Positions 33,498-43,977 of a stretch of 46,998 nt of DNA are shown here, in pieces. The translations under genes were made by a program, and so were the position numbers. This stretch comes from Zygnema circumcarinatum (taxonomy: Eukaryota > Streptophyta > Zygnematophyceae > Zygnematales > Zygnemataceae), in contig CM074804.1 in NCBI GenBank assembly GCA_037447605.1, positions 2,705,700 through 2,752,697 on the forward strand. Reading direction: 5' to 3'. Position 1 is the first letter of the stretch. Each line of letters begins with the position of its first letter. The notes beneath the pieces are model-generated. The model had not been told where the DNA came from, searched no databases, and was given only the letters and a program-made list of their open reading frames with translations.

Positions 33498-36400
33498 CTA
33501 GGGGCGCCCGCCCAGCATGCGGACAGCCTCAGCGATGTGTGCATCGAGTAGGGCACATATCTCTTCGCCCTGCAATGCACGTGCATACAACACCAGTTCA
33601 TATTTCAGTCAAACGGAAGCATAGCACAAGCAAATTGAGTGAGGGCAGGTCTCCGTTAAAGGAGCAATGCCTGGACTTCCACCCTTTCTAGCAGACTTTG
33701 CGAGACACCTTAGAAATCTTTCAGAACGAGAGAACATTGACTCATTGATCGCAGTTCTCCAAAGGATAAAAGCCCTGAAGAAACCATACCTGAGTGGTGC
33801 TAAATTCGAAGGCATGAAGCTCGTTAGAAAGACTCATACTGAAGAATACGCGTTCAGGGCTCCCGGCATACTCGCTGATATCCCGCAAGTCTGCATGGTG
33901 AAGAAGTTCCTTCGCCTGCAGATTTATGAAGTGAATCTGCAGACATATAGACGGCCTCCACCCAATCAGCGGGAGCGGAAGTAGGAGCGGGAGAAATGGA
34001 ATGAGAGCGGGGTGGAGTGGAAGTGTGAGTGGAAGTGGGAGTGGGAGTGGGAGAGGGAGTGGAAACGGAAGTGGACGTGGGAGCGGGAGCGGGAGCGGAA
34101 AGGGGAGAGGGAGTGGGAATAGGAGTGAAAGTGGGCGTGGGCGTGAGGTCGGGGAATGGGAGAGGGAGATTAAAGAAAGTGCACTTACACCCCGGTGGCT
34201 AACGCCCAGCAGAATCCTCTCTGGAAAGAAATTGGCGGAGTCCTCCTCCCTCTTCAGGTTGAAGAAGATGGAGCCTCCATGAGAGAGACCCATAATTATG
34301 CGAATGAACTGTTCCATGGCCTGCTCCTCAGTGATGGGACCCTGTGATCACATGTGAAAAGCCACAGAAAGCAATCAGAGGGAGGTTAATCTTCAAGAGC
34401 CACCGAGGGGACACGATAAGAGTGGTATGACTGTTCACAAACTAGCGATGATGAAAGCAATGACAGTTCATCCATGCTAAAAGTTTAAACATGCATGTTT
34501 ACAAATCGAACATAGAAATCAATTTCTTGCGCGAACGTGTTACTGCGTATTTCCTGAGCACAGATGGGCTACTATTAAAGAGAAGTCAAAACCTCACCAG
34601 TGAGTAGTATGCTCCAAGTACATCAGCATGCCAATCATCTTTAGATTGCAGCTTTTGGATGTGTGCAGGTATTGCACGCTTCAACTTAACGGTCCAATCA
34701 CTGCCCCCCCGCCCCACACATATGTGAGAAGCAGAGATGTCAAATAGACTGCAATTGCGTATTCACTGCAGAAGTGGTAGAACCAGCGCATGACACGCAT
34801 TCCAGGAGTGTTCTATGCCAAAATCTCTCCAATGTCAAAAAGGCATCCTGTACTACCACCGTTAATCATGTGGATATCAAGACTTCCTCATTAAACGCTC
34901 ACATAGTCTGAAGAAAAAGTGAACTTACGGAAAACTGTCAGGGCTGTCCACATTGCCAATGTCTGCCACAATTTGCAGCGCAGCCAGCTGGGCTGCCACA
35001 TTAAGGGAAACCGTGTAATAGCCCATCGTGTAGTCATACTTTATCTGTACAGAAAAGGACGAAAGGGAAAACAAACCTCAGCTGCCTGTATTGTTCAATC
35101 AAGTCAAATGAAAAGCCTTATAGAAAGACTGGACATAGCACCAAAAACAGCTTCCACGCAGACAAGGGAAAGGAGAGGAAGGGGAATAGGGAAAGAAAGG
35201 CAGAGGGAAAGAGAAAAAGAGGACGTGGAGGCTGAGCATGAGAAGGGACGAGAGGTGGAAGGGGGGACATAGAGGCGGAGGGCGGGAGAGAGAAAATTGT
35301 GGGATTTGACATCACCTGGATGTATGAGAGGCGACGGAAAACAGGATCTTCTACAGATACATCGCTAAGCTTGAAGATTCTCTTCTTTAGCAGGAATCTC
35401 GATTGCACAAATCCTCCCCAACTCTTCGTCCTGAAATCCGCCATAATATCAGCCATGTAGCGCTTTCCACTCAATGAAATGTGCTCTGCAGTCCAATCCC
35501 CCACTTGTCCAAACTTCAGCGTGTTGAAACGTGGGAGCGACGAGAGAGACTTGGGGGGAGGGAGAAGGGTACATGACAATGCGCAGTTTCGTGGTATTAA
35601 GTTACAAACTCTAAGACATGAATCGGTCTTCTGATTACTCACCAATGAGAGGCTCTTCCCCTCCTTCTCCCGGTTGCCTTGTAGTACGCCACTCATACCA
35701 CCCAAAGCTGCTGCTCTTCATCAGCTTCAGCTTCCCTACCACCTTCTGCAAAGCGTAAAAAAAAAATTACTTTCAAGGAATATCGCCACAGAGAAAAATG
35801 TACTGCTAACTTACTGACCTCATGATTCTAACACCAAAGTGCTTATCCAAACTACGACTAAACAGCCCTTTCCTCCTTTACCCACTATGCCGCCCTTAAT
35901 TCCGTTCTCCGCATCTCGATACAGACTTCAGGATGTCGATTTGATGGGGAGAACATCACCTTCAGTGCTTGATCGACGGTGGTCATCATGTCATACAAAA
36001 CTGTCTCCACGGAATCATCAAAGAGGAAGACGGATGCAGACATTAACCTTCCCTCTGTCAGACACTCCACCTCCTCTGCTGTGGGTACAGTCTGCCTCGG
36101 CCCTGCCTTCAAAGTGCGGTCCAAGTTTGTCCATGCCTTCAGGACGAGCTCCTTCACTTGGGGGTCCAATTCCGGATCTTCACTCTGAGCAAGAAAGTAC
36201 TCCGAGAGCGGCCCGGAAATGATCTTATCGGGAGGAAAGCAGGCAGCGCATTTAGCCATCAGCTCCCAAGCTTTTCTGCAGCAGCCCCTGCACAAAATAC
36301 AAACGCAAACAACACACATAATGTAAGCTCAAAGGATTGAGCATGGCTCAGGAATAGCGCAGGAAAGAGCAGAGGCTCGAGTCCAAACCTGAAACTATTC

Positions 36401-37059
36401 CGCCTAGTCTGTTTCTGCAGCTGGCAGAAAATTTCATCCCGGAGTGGAGGATGCTTCAAGAGAGCCCCAAACACCTTCAGCACCAACCCGCTCTCCTCGT
36501 TCTTATCCAGAGCTTTGCCATTCTCCACTCCCATTATGCGCAGGACATCGCAGAACATCTTCACTGCTACCTCCTGCAGGCCCTGTTCTAGTCGAAGCAG
36601 GGGGACTGGAATGGGGTCCTGTCACAACATACACAGAAACGTTAGCCTGTCAGCCTTCAGAGTTATAGTGTATCAGGATATTGCGAAATTCACTACTGCT
36701 AACCTGTGACTAAAACAAGCTGACTGTCAAACGACATATTTTGAAAACCACGAAGAACTGGAGAAAATTGTCAGAGCAGGAAGGAGCAAGAAAGCAAGTT
36801 CTTTCGTTTTTTTTTCCGTCAGAACATTTTGCACTTTGATACTTGCCTTCTGGAATGTCATCATATCCTTCACTGAATAGTGCGGCGGCTGCTTGTTCCG
36901 ACTGCTCGACTGAAGAAGGCCAAGAGTTGGAAGCAGAGAAGATTTCTTTGATTTCCCTGCAGCTGCAGCCTCCCTCTGAGCCACCATGGCCTGCACAAAC
37001 GCATCGACTTGATAGCGTCCCATCAGGAGGAGGGGCCCGTCTTCAGAGCCACCCGGCAT
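33498..37059 (-). CDS. MyTH4-FERM protein, KCBP-like but without motor
   Basis: Exons on the - strand: 37059-36847, 36618-36389, 36275-35960, 35745-35643, 35549-35316, 35044-34929, 34700-34598, 34341-34189, 33936-33790, 33569-33498, about 561 residues. The start region (LMGRYQVDAFVQAM, HYSVKDMMTFQK, DPIPVPLL) and MyTH4 (MKMFCDVLRIMGVE, KAWELMAKCAACFPPDK, KAGPRQTVPTAEEVE) match plant kinesin-like calmodulin-binding protein. FERM follows with VAAQLAALQIVADIG, SHGGSIFFNLKRE, ELLHHADLRDI and GEEICALLDAHIAEAV. A TAG stop comes seven codons after the last FERM helix, where KCBP would continue to coiled coil and motor. Intron 1 uses a GC donor. The junction of exons 4 and 5 does not join in frame with the obvious sites, so a small indel or an unusual splice is present. 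An upstream exon (perhaps from 38712) is possible. Confidence 0.85.
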
Positions 37060-38736
37060 GGTCCTGCACAGAAGAAGTATGTGATCAAAATTGATACAAA
37101 ATTCGTAATCAAAAGTTTTGGACAGACGTAGTTTTCTCGGCGAAGAAATGTGGGATTGAGAATTGCATATAAAAACAAAGAGAAAGAAAAATGCCGACAG
37201 TCAGCTGACTAAGTTGGTTACAAGACGACGGCCACCTGAAATCTAAAGAAGGCCTATTCACTTTCACACATGTGAAGAGTGAACAGAAAATACCACTACA
37301 ACCCTCCCGCGCTGACTCAGAGACAACACGATTCTAAAGAAACATTCAAAGCATGCAGCTGCTTCTGTCTGAGCTGGTCAACGTCGGTCAACGCTGGTCA
37401 AAGGTGCCTCAAGTAGGTCAGCGGTTGTTCCAAATTCTTCAATTCCATCGCGTTTCACGATGCCTAGCATAAATCTGTTGTGTTCGAAAGCCAACCATTG
37501 TTTTCCACTGAATTCAGTCTCGCGATTTAAAAAGTCGAGCAATGTTCATGACGATAAAAATCATAGCCCTAAAAATAGAAATGACATTTAGACAACTTTC
37601 TTACAGTAGACATGACACTTCTGAGGTATTTTGATATTATGCATATCGACTCACTGTAAGGCCAATTATTTGCAAAAGAAAGAAAGTGTCTTAAAAAAAG
37701 CGACGAGTGCTGAAGGAAACAAAGATCTCTGCCAGCACATATTGCAGAGTTTCTCAAGGAAATCGAAAACGACCGCAGCCTCATTCTGTGGTCGACAGTT
37801 TCCAGTTCCAAAGAATTCAAGTGAAGCCACTTGCGAATATCTAATACAATACCTAGCCAGAAACTACTAGACGTCTACCGATCCGCCTGACAGCAGGGCA
37901 ATATTACACTAGCTATTGCAATGACGCTCACTTATTGCAGAACTGCATTGGACAATGCAATACTCCATCACAAGTTATAACAGTGCGTCATGTATTGGAG
38001 GACTGCATCACACTACTGCGACTCAGTTTATAGTATCGACTCATACATTGCGATATTGCATAGCATCTCGTACAACAGCATCAAATATTATGATAATTCA
38101 ACAGAATTGCAGTATTGGAACAGCATCCATATACTCCAATACTGCTTCAGATACTGCAGTATTGCAACCAACATGACAATTCTGAGCCGGATATAGTGGT
38201 CGCCGCAAGAAAACACATCATATCTGGCCTGCAGTAGCCCTCACATGCACTTCAGAAACGATTCCCGGTACTGCGCGTCCTCATTGTGCCTCTCCAAAAG
38301 AGGAATCCCTCCCTCCACTTTCCCCTTTCCCTTCCTCATTCTCATCTCCGGCATCCTTCCTCTCTCCCTCCCTCCTTCCAACTACCTTCAACTCCCTCTT
38401 ACCACCACTGCATCCCTCCAATCCTCTCTCTTGCGCCTTCCTCACCTCCCTTCGATCCTGCCACCTATCTTCCCTGTCTCTATGCACGCCTCTCCCTCTC
38501 CCCTCCCTCTCCCTCTCGCTCGCCCTGTTCCACGCCCACCCCCACTCCCTCTCCCTCTCGCTCTCCCTGTCCCTCTGCCTCCGCCCGCGCCCTCCGCTCC
38601 CGGGACCGCTCCAGCGGCCGCTTACGTGGCAGCCTTCCGGACGACCGGACGTGCCCGGGCGGTCTAACGGCCCCACGCGTCCCTTCGCGGTTGGCTCCGC
38701 GGCATCGGCCATGTCACGCCCACGGCGGCATGGATG
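37060..38736. other. upstream region of the MyTH4-FERM gene
   Basis: Three GGTCAA cores at exact 10-base spacing (37376, 37386, 37396) read as TTGACC W-box cores on the gene strand, about 320 bases before the start. A stretch at 37870-38180 is full of ATTGCA / TGCAGTATTGCA words in both orientations. On the - strand an open frame beginning MADAAEPTAKGRVG at 38712 is followed by a GTAAGC donor-like site. It could be a 5' exon, but its splice phase to 37059 does not fit simply. Confidence 0.4.
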
Positions 38737-38790
38737 CGCCCCATGCCCATGCCCATGACCATGACCATGCCCATGCCCATGACCATGCCC

Positions 38791-38822
<32 letters not shown>

Positions 38823-38824
38823 AC

Positions 38825-38906
<82 letters not shown>

Positions 38907-38998
38907 CCTATGACCATGACCATGCCCGTGCCCATGACCATGCCCATGCCCATGCCCATGCCCATGCCTATGACCATGACCATGCCCGTGCCCATGAC

Positions 38999-39044
<46 letters not shown>

Positions 39045-39168
39045 CCTATGACCATGACCATGCTCGTGCTCATGACCATGCCCATGCCCATGCCCATGCC
39101 CATGCACATGCCCATGCCCATGCCCATGCCCATGCCTATGACCATGACCATGCCCATGCCCATGCCCT

Positions 39169-39218
<50 letters not shown>

Positions 39219-39220
39219 CC
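38737..39220 (+). repeat. (CCCATG)n hexanucleotide array
   Basis: About 480 bases of CCCATG units with variants ACCATG, CCTATG and CCCGTG. The variants recur as a higher-order pattern around CCTATGACCATGACCATGC at about 38906, 38967, 39045 and 39135. The long open frames on both strands are by-products of a repeat without stop codons. Confidence 0.95.
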
Positions 39221-40202
39221 GCGTGCCCCTCCCCTCCCCGCCTCTCCCCTCCGCCGATTTTTTGCGTGAGAGAGATCCGTCGAACTGGGACATGGACGCG
39301 GGGCGGGGGCGAGGGGCGGCTGCTTGGCCTGGGGCTGGGGCTGGGTAGGTCGGTGCCCCCTACTGCCGGCTGGCGGTCGCGGTCCCCTGTCGCGGTCAAA
39401 GCGCCCTCTGACGAGGCACGCTTCGCCTCTCTCTCCGGCACAGCGGCACGTACGGTACGGTACGGCCGTACAGCAGGTCATTCCGAAAAATCCACAGTTC
39501 CACTTTAGTCCACACTGCGGCACAATCTCGGATGCGCGAGTCTACATCAGGGCATGCGAGTCCTTGCCCTCGGTAATGTATCGATATCGTCTGCCTACAG
39601 TGCGATACGGCACGCCGTACGGTCAGACGATCCAGTTCGCTGGCTAGCGCGCTGTACCAATCGAGGGGGGTCCGCCGGGTCGTACGGCATCCGATTGCGC
39701 GCGACCTGAACTGAGGACATCGAACAGGTCTCGAACTCGCTTAGGTCGGACCGTTGGTTGGATCAACCGCTGGAATGGTTACGAACCATTGGTTCGCGAC
39801 ACACCACTAGCCAACCACTGCCAATGGTTGCACTTGCTTCCATGGAATGTGAGGCATGGGTTCAAAACACCCGACCGCTGCGCATTTTTTAGCGCTTTCA
39901 TTCCTTCCATTGCAATGGCTGCTAACGATAACCCTTCGGGACATGGGCCGAGTTTGGCTATTTTGCGGTCGGTTTGGTGGTGGATTTCCACTTAGCGATG
40001 GATGTTGGATGCGTCCAATATTCGCATCCAATGGTTGGCAGACATCCAATGGTTGATGAATGGTTGATGGGCGGAGTACTAGCGGACGGCAATGGTTGCG
40101 AACAATCGGACGGTCGTGCGACGCGTGTCGGCCGGGCCGCGCTCTCTCCCCGGCGTCCCCCGCACGGCTAACATAGGGGCCATTGGGGCCCGGCCACCTC
40201 GC
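39221..40202. other. spacer between inverted hexamer arrays, no gene seen
   Basis: Contains GTACGG-rich DNA at 39450-39480 and 39600-39690, and many CAATGGTTG words in both orientations at 39745-39840 and 40012-40105. No protein-coding gene is recognised. Confidence 0.5.
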
Positions 40203-40416
40203 ATGCCCATGGGCACGGGCACGGGCACGGGCACGGGCACGGGCATGGACATAGGCATGGGCGCGGGCACGGGCATGGGCATAGGCATGAGCATGAGCAT
40301 GGGCATGCGCATAGGCATGGGCGTGGGCATGGGCATGGACATCGGCATGGACATCGGCATGGGCATGGGCGTGGGCATGGGCATGGGCATGGGCGTGGGC
40401 ATGGGCATGGGCATGG
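40203..40416 (-). repeat. (CCCATG)n-type array in inverted orientation
   Basis: The + strand reads GGGCAT/GGGCAC/GGACAT, the reverse complement of the array at 38737-39220, with variants such as ATAGGCATG. It ends about 130 bases before the start codon of the CCHC gene. Confidence 0.93.
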
Positions 40417-40547
40417 GGAAGGAGCGCATGGCGCGATAGGGAGGGAGTGGGAGCACTGGGAGGGAGCGAGGGAGAGGCAGAGGGTGAGGGAGAGCGAGTG
40501 GGAGAGGCAGAGGGAGAGGGAGAGGCAGAGGGAGAGGGAGAGTCGGG

Positions 40548-42411
40548 ATGACGAGCTACTTCACAGGCGGCGGCGGCGCGGGCGGCGCGTGCCACCGGTG
40601 CGGGCGGGCGGGCCACCTGGCGCGCGACTGCTCGCTGCAGACGTGCTTCCGCTGCAACGGGCGCGGGCACATGGCGTGGGAGTGCGCGGACGGCGTCACG
40701 TGCTCCAAGTGCGGGGGGCGGGGCCACCTCCAGCGCAACTGCAAGAGCGTCGCCTGCCACAAGTGAGCGCCCCCCTTCGCCGAGGAACCCAATAACCCTA
40801 ACCCTCACTTTAACAATAGCCCTAACCCTAACCCCTAACTCTAACCCTAACCCTAACCCTAACCCTAACCCTAACCCTAACCCTAACCCTAACCCTAACC
40901 CTAACCCTAACCCTAACCCTAACCCTAACCCTAACCCTAACCCTAACCCTAACCCTCACGTTCCTCGTCGCTTAAAGTCATGGAAACACTACAGCTGTGT
41001 CGAGAGAATCCGTGCATGTCATCACTGTCGAGTTCATCATTTGGGGGCAAGTTTGAAACAATAGTGGGAATGGGAGCGTGAGAGAGGATGTCACCCCCTC
41101 TTCTATTTTCTTTCCCCAACTCTCTCTGTTAGCAGTATGCTCTTCATGGGTGGAGAAAGTCTACTTCGTTTTAAATGGCAGTAGCTGGTGGGGCTCCAGG
41201 TGTGGGAGGAAAGGACACATTTCTAAGTTTTGCAGTGATCCCTTTGCACGGGTAAGCGACATTGTTTTCTCTCTCCCGCTCTTTCGCCCTATCACCCTGT
41301 CTCTGCCTGTAGCTCTCCTATTTCTCTCCCTCCTCGTATCTCTCTCGTTCCCTGTCACCCTACTTTTCTTCTCGCTCCTCTCTGCTCCGTTCCCTCTCTT
41401 TTCTTTCCTTCAGTTCGTCTCCCGGGCCTCGTCTTTCCCATCTCACTCTCTCCCTTCTCCTCCTCTTCTCACACCGCTTTTTAAATTGCTAAGCCCCCTC
41501 TCCTTACTCTTTCCTTCTCTCTCTAAATATTTCTTTACCTCCTATCTCAGGCCGCAGAAATGGAGAAAATTGAACGGCAACAAGCCGTCCAAGCCGCCAC
41601 TGCTGCGCGGGCGAAAGCGGTGCAAACTTTGTCCCGAGGAAACGGAGTCGTGATTCGCCGCGGTGGCTCCGAAGAATTTGTGGGCAAGGGGTCCTCGGCT
41701 TCGGGGCCTTGGGACAATCTGGGGAGGGTCTCTTCTTCAGGAGGGGGAGCAGGGGAAGGGGTGGGAGGTTGTACTGGTAACAGTACTGCTGCAGGACCGG
41801 GAGGTCGAGCTACCCCTATCACTACCGCGACAGTTACTAAGGAAGGTGGAGAAAATGTTGCTGTCTTAAAAAAGGGAAGGGATGGGGGAGGAGGGCAACA
41901 GTCAGTGCTTGGGGGTAGGTTGAAGGTGGTGGGATTGAAAAGGAAGGTATTAGAGTTGGAGGAGAGAGGGAAAGAGAGGGACGAAGAGAATGAAAGAGGC
42001 AGAGAGGGACGGAGAGAGGGGAAACTGGACGGGGTGGCACAGTTGAGGAGTATAGATAAGGAGGGGAAGGAGGGAGGGGAACCATGGCAGGGCCTCGTGG
42101 AATACGGGTCGGAGGAGGAAGAGGGAGGAGCTGGAGAAGGAGAGAGTGAGGACGAGAGAAAAGCTGAGAGTATAGGCACGGAAAACTGCTCTTCTAGAAC
42201 GGAAGCGCCAACAGCAGCTTCACCTTCTGAATGCAGACATGGAGATGAGCAGGAGACTGTTAGATGTAAGGTTTTTGTTGAAGGGAGGGAAGAGGGAGTG
42301 GACGTGGGCGTGAGGGAGGGAGAAGCAGAGGAAGAGGGAGGAGTGTGGAGGAGGAGAGAGTTGGAGATGCCAGTGAAGTTATTAGTCACCGGGGAGAGCG
42401 GGGAGAGCTGA
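40548..42411 (+). CDS. CCHC zinc-knuckle nucleic-acid-binding protein
   Basis: Exons 40548-40762, 41200-41251 and 41551-42411 join in frame to 375 residues. Four CX2CX4HX4C knuckles lie at 15-28, 33-46, 52-65 and 70-83. The fourth is created by splicing exon 1 (ending CHK) to exon 2 (CGRKGHISKFC), which confirms the intron. Such arrays bind single-stranded RNA or DNA, as in CNBP/Gis2-type proteins. After residue 90 the protein has a short helix (AAEMEKIERQQAVQAA), then a long Gly/Glu-rich, low-complexity and probably disordered tail. Exon 1 alone would end in TGA at 40766, so a short product is possible if intron 1 is retained. Intron 1 contains the telomere-like tract. Intron 2 is CT-rich. 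Confidence 0.85.
40790..40956 (+). repeat. TTAGGG-type telomere-like tract in intron
   Basis: Degenerate copies from 40790, then an unbroken run of CCCTAA from about 40841 to 40956, about 19 units. The unit is six bases (TTAGGG on the other strand), not the seven-base TTTAGGG usual in plants. It lies wholly in intron 1 of the CCHC gene, C-rich in the transcript. Confidence 0.96.
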
Positions 42412-43977
42412 AAGTGGGGAAAGCTGAAAGTTGGAGCCAGCTTTCATTTGTATAAGTGTTGAATTGTAAGTGCCTAACTAACCTGTGAAATTCGGTTCCT
42501 TTGTCATTTTCAGAAGATTTTCCTTTTTATGTTTTCTTTGGAAATCGAGCATTGCACAGTTCATCAGTTGGGTTATTGCGCGAAACTTGTTTGCCATGTG
42601 TGGACGGCAACACATGCGAGCAGAAGACAACACAGGCGCCGCATGACTGAGATTCAGGGTTCTTCAGGGGTTTTAGGTATTTCTAGGGATTTGAGCATGT
42701 CAAATTGCAATTTAACCGGCGAGCGACATCCTTGCAGACAAGGCCACTGATCGGCCAAAACTGGACAGTCCTGTAGGCTGACAGGACGAGGCAGGCGGCG
42801 CGGAGGGACAGTCATTGTCATCGTCTGACCGCTGGAGGGAGTAAGGGCATCGCTTTTGCCGACCGCCATCACATCGCCATGATGAGGGGCGATGCCATCT
42901 TCGCCTTCACAGCATGCGCGGCGGATGCATTACCTCTGCTCGGGGGATGTGGGCCCTTGCGACTTCATCGCTTGAAGCTGTTCGTGTTCAAATTCGAGAG
43001 TGGACGAATAGCCAACATTCGTATTTTGCACCAATGCATTGTACAGTACACACTTCGTAAGGGAAAGTCTATCACTTCATTGGTGTGCCAGTGACGACAC
43101 GAGCTGCCGTACGACGGTAATATTGTTTGCTCCGAAAAAACAAAATGGAGAACTCGGCGGGGAGGGTGCGCGAGAGGGTCAGCGTTAATCAACACCGCAA
43201 AGCTAACCTTTCTGAACCTTTAAACACGCTTTCGGGAAGAGGAGATGTGGCATTGATCTCACGGTGGCGATGCCATCGGGCAGTTATTTCTCTCTCAAAC
43301 TAATTCAACGACATTGATCATGAGGTTTAGAGGCTTGGAATTTATTCCGGCCTTTTGAACTACTTTCGTAGTTTTTCCAAATGTTCAAGCAATTCACTCG
43401 CAGGAGCGGATTCCACCACAGACGATTCGGACGATGGAGCCGTCAAACCTAGACTTCATAGTTCCAACGTCCAACCGGTTAAAGCTTAGAAAACAATCAT
43501 TATTGCATTGATATCAAACTAATTGAGTTTTGGTAATAATATTTTGGCTATCAAGATTTTTGAGACATTGAGAATGTAGCAATAATCCCTTTTTTTTTTT
43601 TTGGAAAGGTTAGCCTTACGATACAGACATGTGGAATCGGGTGGATTGGTTCAACAAGCACTTGCTATGGACTGGCGAACTGTAAACTTCAACTGCACTA
43701 CTTGAACACGAGCATGGATTATGTTTCCCGCTTTAAGGAGAGGGGAAGATAGGGGGAGAGAGACAAAGAGTTAGAGGGGAGCTATATTTGAGCACAATGC
43801 TCTTTTGTGCCCAAGCATAACGCGCAAGTCGCATCACACGGGTGCTCGCCCTCTAGAGGTCGCACATGAATAGCACATTAAGTCCATGTTGTCCTAATCC
43901 CCCCAACCATCCCAAGCTCCTCCGTTCGAATCCTACAAACCCTAAAATCCCTCAAACGCCTGCAATCCTAACACCGC
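42412..43977. other. convergent 3' flanks of CCHC and GT47 genes, no gene seen
   Basis: No recognisable protein or RNA gene. Contains purine-rich stretches near 42400-42440 and 43735-43780 and a T run near 43590. Confidence 0.5.

Noticed and set aside
38281-38712. First exon of the MyTH4-FERM gene starting at 38712
   Set aside because: A donor-like GTAAGC exists, but its phase does not lead in frame into 37059 and most of the frame is low complexity; kept only as a remark.
38286-39523. Long open frames (MPMPMP on +, GMGMGM and HGHGHG on -)
   Set aside because: They are by-products of the CCCATG hexamer, which has no stop codon in several frames on both strands; no start context, splice signal or domain supports a protein.
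40790-40956. Telomere-like tract as a chromosome end
   Set aside because: Unique sequence and a spliced gene continue on both sides, so it is interstitial.
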